Part shown: one piece after another, positions 62,032-64,000 of the stretch
How positions within the stretch are numbered: the stretch's first letter is position 1
How the letters are laid out: every line of letters begins with the position of its first letter
NCBI RefSeq assembly: GCF_001306135.1
Contig: NZ_LGKP01000035.1
Coordinates: forward strand, 434,001-498,000
From: Herpetosiphon geysericola
GTDB lineage: Bacteria > Chloroflexota > Chloroflexia > Chloroflexales > Herpetosiphonaceae
Direction of reading: 5' to 3'
Length of the DNA: 64,000 bases
Position numbers and translations under genes: made by a program
Notes under the pieces: generated by a model
What the model was told of the DNA's origin: nothing
The model's input: only the letters and a program-made list of their open reading frames with translations
Database searches by the model: none

Positions 62032-63351
62032 ATGAAACAATCTGTACCTGCATCTGCGCGCAAATTATTGGATAGCCGCTGGCTTAAGGTTGGCATTGGG
62101 GTCAAGCGTTGGCTGGTACTCATGCTGCTGGGCCTGATGTTTTCGGCGCTGGGCTTGGCATTTGGCCTGCGCGAACTCTATACGACGGTTGAACTGCCAG
62201 CGATCTTTTACTATTTGACCTTGCAATTCTGGCCGCGCACCATTCGCATGATCATCTTGTGTTTGGTGGGAATTATGGCCACTGGGATTGCGTTTCGCCA
62301 TCTGAATCGGGTTTTGCTGAGTGCAGCCTTGCCCCGCAATACTGCCCCAATCGATTTGGCCGAAACCTTGATTGGCCGCAGCCGCACCCGTCATGGCCCC
62401 AAAGTGGTGGCAATTGGTGGCGGTCATGGGCTTTCGACCTTGCTCAGCGGCCTCAAACAATATACCGATAATATTACGGCGATTGTGGCGGTTGCCGACG
62501 ATGGTGGTTCTTCAGGTCGCATTCGCCAAGAATTTGGCATCTTACCGCCAGGCGATATTCGACGCTGTTTGGCAGCTTTGGCTGAAGCCGAACCATTGAT
62601 GACCCGCTTGTTTGAGCATCGTTTCCAAGCTGGCAGCCTCGAAGGCCATACCTTTGGCAATTTATTTATCACCGCGCTGGCCGAAGTAACTGGCTCGTTT
62701 GGCGAAGGCGTGCGCGAGGCCAATCGGGTATTGGCGGTGCGCGGCCAAATTGTGCCAGCCACGCTTGATGATGTGGTGCTGTGGGCCGAGTTGGAAAATG
62801 GCGAGCATATCAGCGGCGAATCACGGATTGCCAAAAGCGGCCAGCGGATCAAACGGGTCTATCTTCAGCCGCAAACTGCCTTAGCCGTGCGCACCGCGAT
62901 CAAAGCAATCGAAGAAGCAGATTTGATTATTGTTGGGCCTGGCAGTTTATACACCAGTTTGCTTTCGAGCTTGATGATTAGCGAAGTCAACCAAGCCATT
63001 CGCGAGGCGACCCAAGCGGTTCGGGTGTATGTGTGCAACGTAGCGACCGAGCCAGGCGAAACCGACCATTTTGGGGTGCGCGACCACTTGCAAGCGCTCG
63101 TCGAGCACGTTGGGCCTGATGTGTTTGATGTGGCTTTGGCCAATAGCGATGATCGTCAGAACCATCGTTTTGCCCCAGAATGGCAAGGCCGCACGACGGT
63201 TGTGCCGCTTGATCAAACCACAGATTTGCCAATTCGGGTGCGTACTGCCAACGTCATCAACCCTGCCAATCCATTGCGCCACGACCCAGTGCGTTTGGCC
63301 CGTGAGTTGATGCGGGTTTTGGAAAAAGAGCGCCAAATGGGCCGCTTGTGA
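62032..63351 (+). CDS. Membrane-anchored YvcK/CofD-like gluconeogenesis factor
   Basis: 439 residues. Two membrane segments (about 25-45 and 70-92) precede a YvcK-type domain starting KVVAIGGGHGLSTLLSGLK (about 128). The domain contains VADDGGSSGRIRQEFGILPP, GHTFGNLFITALAEVTGSF, IIVGPGSLYTSLL and PGETDHFGV. YvcK proteins bind UDP-sugars and regulate cell-wall precursor flux. CofD relatives transfer phospholactate, but the sequence is of the YvcK branch. TATAAT at 62017-62022 lies only 9 nt before the ATG, and GGGGGAC could serve as ribosome site. Confidence 0.93.
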   Translation: MKQSVPASARKLLDSRWLKVGIGVKRWLVLMLLGLMFSALGLAFGLRELYTTVELPAIFYYLTLQFWPRTIRMIILCLVGIMATGIAFRHLNRVLLSAALPRNTAPIDLAETLIGRSRTRHGPKVVAIGGGHGLSTLLSGLKQYTDNITAIVAVADDGGSSGRIRQEFGILPPGDIRRCLAALAEAEPLMTRLFEHRFQAGSLEGHTFGNLFITALAEVTGSFGEGVREANRVLAVRGQIVPATLDDVVLWAELENGEHISGESRIAKSGQRIKRVYLQPQTALAVRTAIKAIEEADLIIVGPGSLYTSLLSSLMISEVNQAIREATQAVRVYVCNVATEPGETDHFGVRDHLQALVEHVGPDVFDVALANSDDRQNHRFAPEWQGRTTVVPLDQTTDLPIRVRTANVINPANPLRHDPVRLARELMRVLEKERQMGRL

Positions 63352-63981
63352 CAGAAATTGACACATGGTTGTGCTAGGGTCTGGCCTAGAGGGCAGTGAT
63401 CAGGAAAAATGGAACCGCGAAGATCACAAAGATTGCAACTGAAACAATAATAACAATCCAACAGACAAATATTAGGGGGTGCAGGGGGATGAAAACCCCC
63501 TGCGTCTCCCTCCGGCGGAGGGACGGAAGGGAGGCGAACGAGGGGCCAGTGATCAGCGCTCAGGGATCAGGAAAAACGCAACCGCGCAAGCCGAATGTTG
63601 TAACTGAAACAATAATAACAATCCAACAAGCAAATATTAGGGGGTGCAGGGGGATGAAAACCCCCTGCGTCTCCCTCCGGCGGAGGGACGGAAGGGAGGC
63701 GAACGAGGGGCTAGTGATCAGCGCTCAGGGATCAGGAAGCACGCGAAGATCACGAAGGGGCGAAGGATCAGAGATCAGGAAGTTTTAACGCAGAGGCGCA
63801 GAGAAATTATGGCTTATGGCTATTGGAACATAATCTCAATAATCTGTGCCAATCTGTGGCTAAAAAATAGCCTTCGTGCACTATGAGGATTAGTTGTTGG
63901 GGATTGGTGATCAGGAAAAACGGAACCGCGAAGATTGCCAACGCGAATGGTTGATTAAGCCAACTAGGTTAGGAGCACCGC
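63352..63981. repeat. 630-bp repeat block with 165-bp tandem duplication
   Basis: Tandem copies at 63437-63573 and 63602-63738 (period 165) each contain an inverted two-hairpin element (63472-63536 and 63637-63701) with GGGGGATGAAAACCCCC and CTCCCTCCGGCGGAGGGA. Around them are AACCGCGAAGATCACAAAG words, TTTTAACGCAGAGGCGCAGA (about 63783-63802) and AATCTGTGCCAATCTGTGGC (about 63840-63859). The 130-codon frame through the duplication is repeat-derived. Confidence 0.88.
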
Positions 63982-64000
63982 ATGCCACTCGATTTTAATC
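63982..64000 (+). CDS. Start of a gene cut by the window edge
   Basis: TAGGAGCACCGC followed by ATG and the codons MPLDFN before the window ends. The ribosome site and spacing are good. Product unknown. Confidence 0.5.

Noticed and set aside
63396..63788. 130-codon frame with duplicated KTPCVSLRRRD segments
   Set aside because: It runs straight through the 165-bp tandem duplication and the hairpin element. The protein repeat only reflects the DNA repeat.

Overview
The window looks like a chromosomal segment of a filamentous Chloroflexota bacterium, most probably Herpetosiphon or a close relative. I judge this from gene content (a DUF6754-type membrane protein, an orphan MutL-like ASKHA protein, A2M-like and DUF4012 envelope proteins), a GC content of roughly one half, the codon style, and the short repeat words that fill most long intergenic gaps. 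The assignment rests on recollection of family distribution, not on a search. I see no rRNA, tRNA, CRISPR array, transposase or phage gene. About 65 protein genes are supported, most with a clear Shine-Dalgarno sequence. Several terminators are perfect hairpins shared by convergent genes.

Layout. 1-7.8 kb: enolase (cut by the window edge), an acetylglutamate-kinase-like protein, a PfkB sugar kinase and a Nudix hydrolase on the minus strand. Then lexA with a consensus promoter, a short coiled-coil protein, a YegD-like Hsp70 and a histone-deacetylase-family hydrolase. 8.2-17 kb: one long apparent operon, hisH-hisA-coiled-coil gene-hisF-moaD-moaE-A2M-like envelope protein. 17-26.5 kb: mixed small transcription units (terpenoid-cyclase-fold protein, ECF sigma factor plus zinc anti-sigma, ComF, DUF5946, GNAT, a lipoprotein, a DUF4406-like protein, a methyltransferase, a DUF5615 PIN-like toxin, a HAD hydrolase, a 7Fe ferredoxin, an alpha/beta-hydrolase fused to a cyclic-nucleotide-binding domain). 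26.7-38.5 kb: a GT-C-like membrane protein, uppS, a LysE exporter, PspA, and rsmG with two paralogous TPR/zinc-ribbon proteins and lipA. Then radA, a membrane PIN/TRAM protein, dtd and a small ORF.

38.6-47.6 kb is the most unusual part. Five same-strand, tightly packed genes encode a DUF6754-like protein, two polytopic membrane proteins, a 1,543-residue zinc-ribbon protein with about fifteen copies of a VPAWLRGDL repeat followed by a membrane-anchored domain, and a MutL-like ASKHA protein. That last protein carries the same P-x-W-L motif in its tail. No glutamate mutase gene is present. I regard this as a candidate undescribed membrane-associated system.

47.7-54.9 kb is an envelope/exopolysaccharide cluster: a DUF11 surface protein with an LPxT-like C-terminus, a Wzz/BY-kinase, a DUF4012-TPR protein and a flippase. 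55-64 kb holds DinB, small hypothetical proteins, an RtcB-type RNA ligase, a single-domain response regulator, a DUF3095 protein, a lipoprotein-type sortase, a membrane protein and a membrane-anchored YvcK. The final 630 bp are repeats before the first codons of a new gene.

Two repeat systems stand out. One is a two-hairpin element (CTCCGCC...GGCGGAG plus a GGGGGTTTTCATCCCCC core) found four times. The other is a set of short words (CTTCGTGTCCTTCGTGG-like, AATCTGTGCCAATCTGTGGC-like, AACGCAGAGGCGCAGAG-like, GGATGAAGGATGAAG-like) reused in at least five intergenic gaps, apparently running into the 3' end of hisH.
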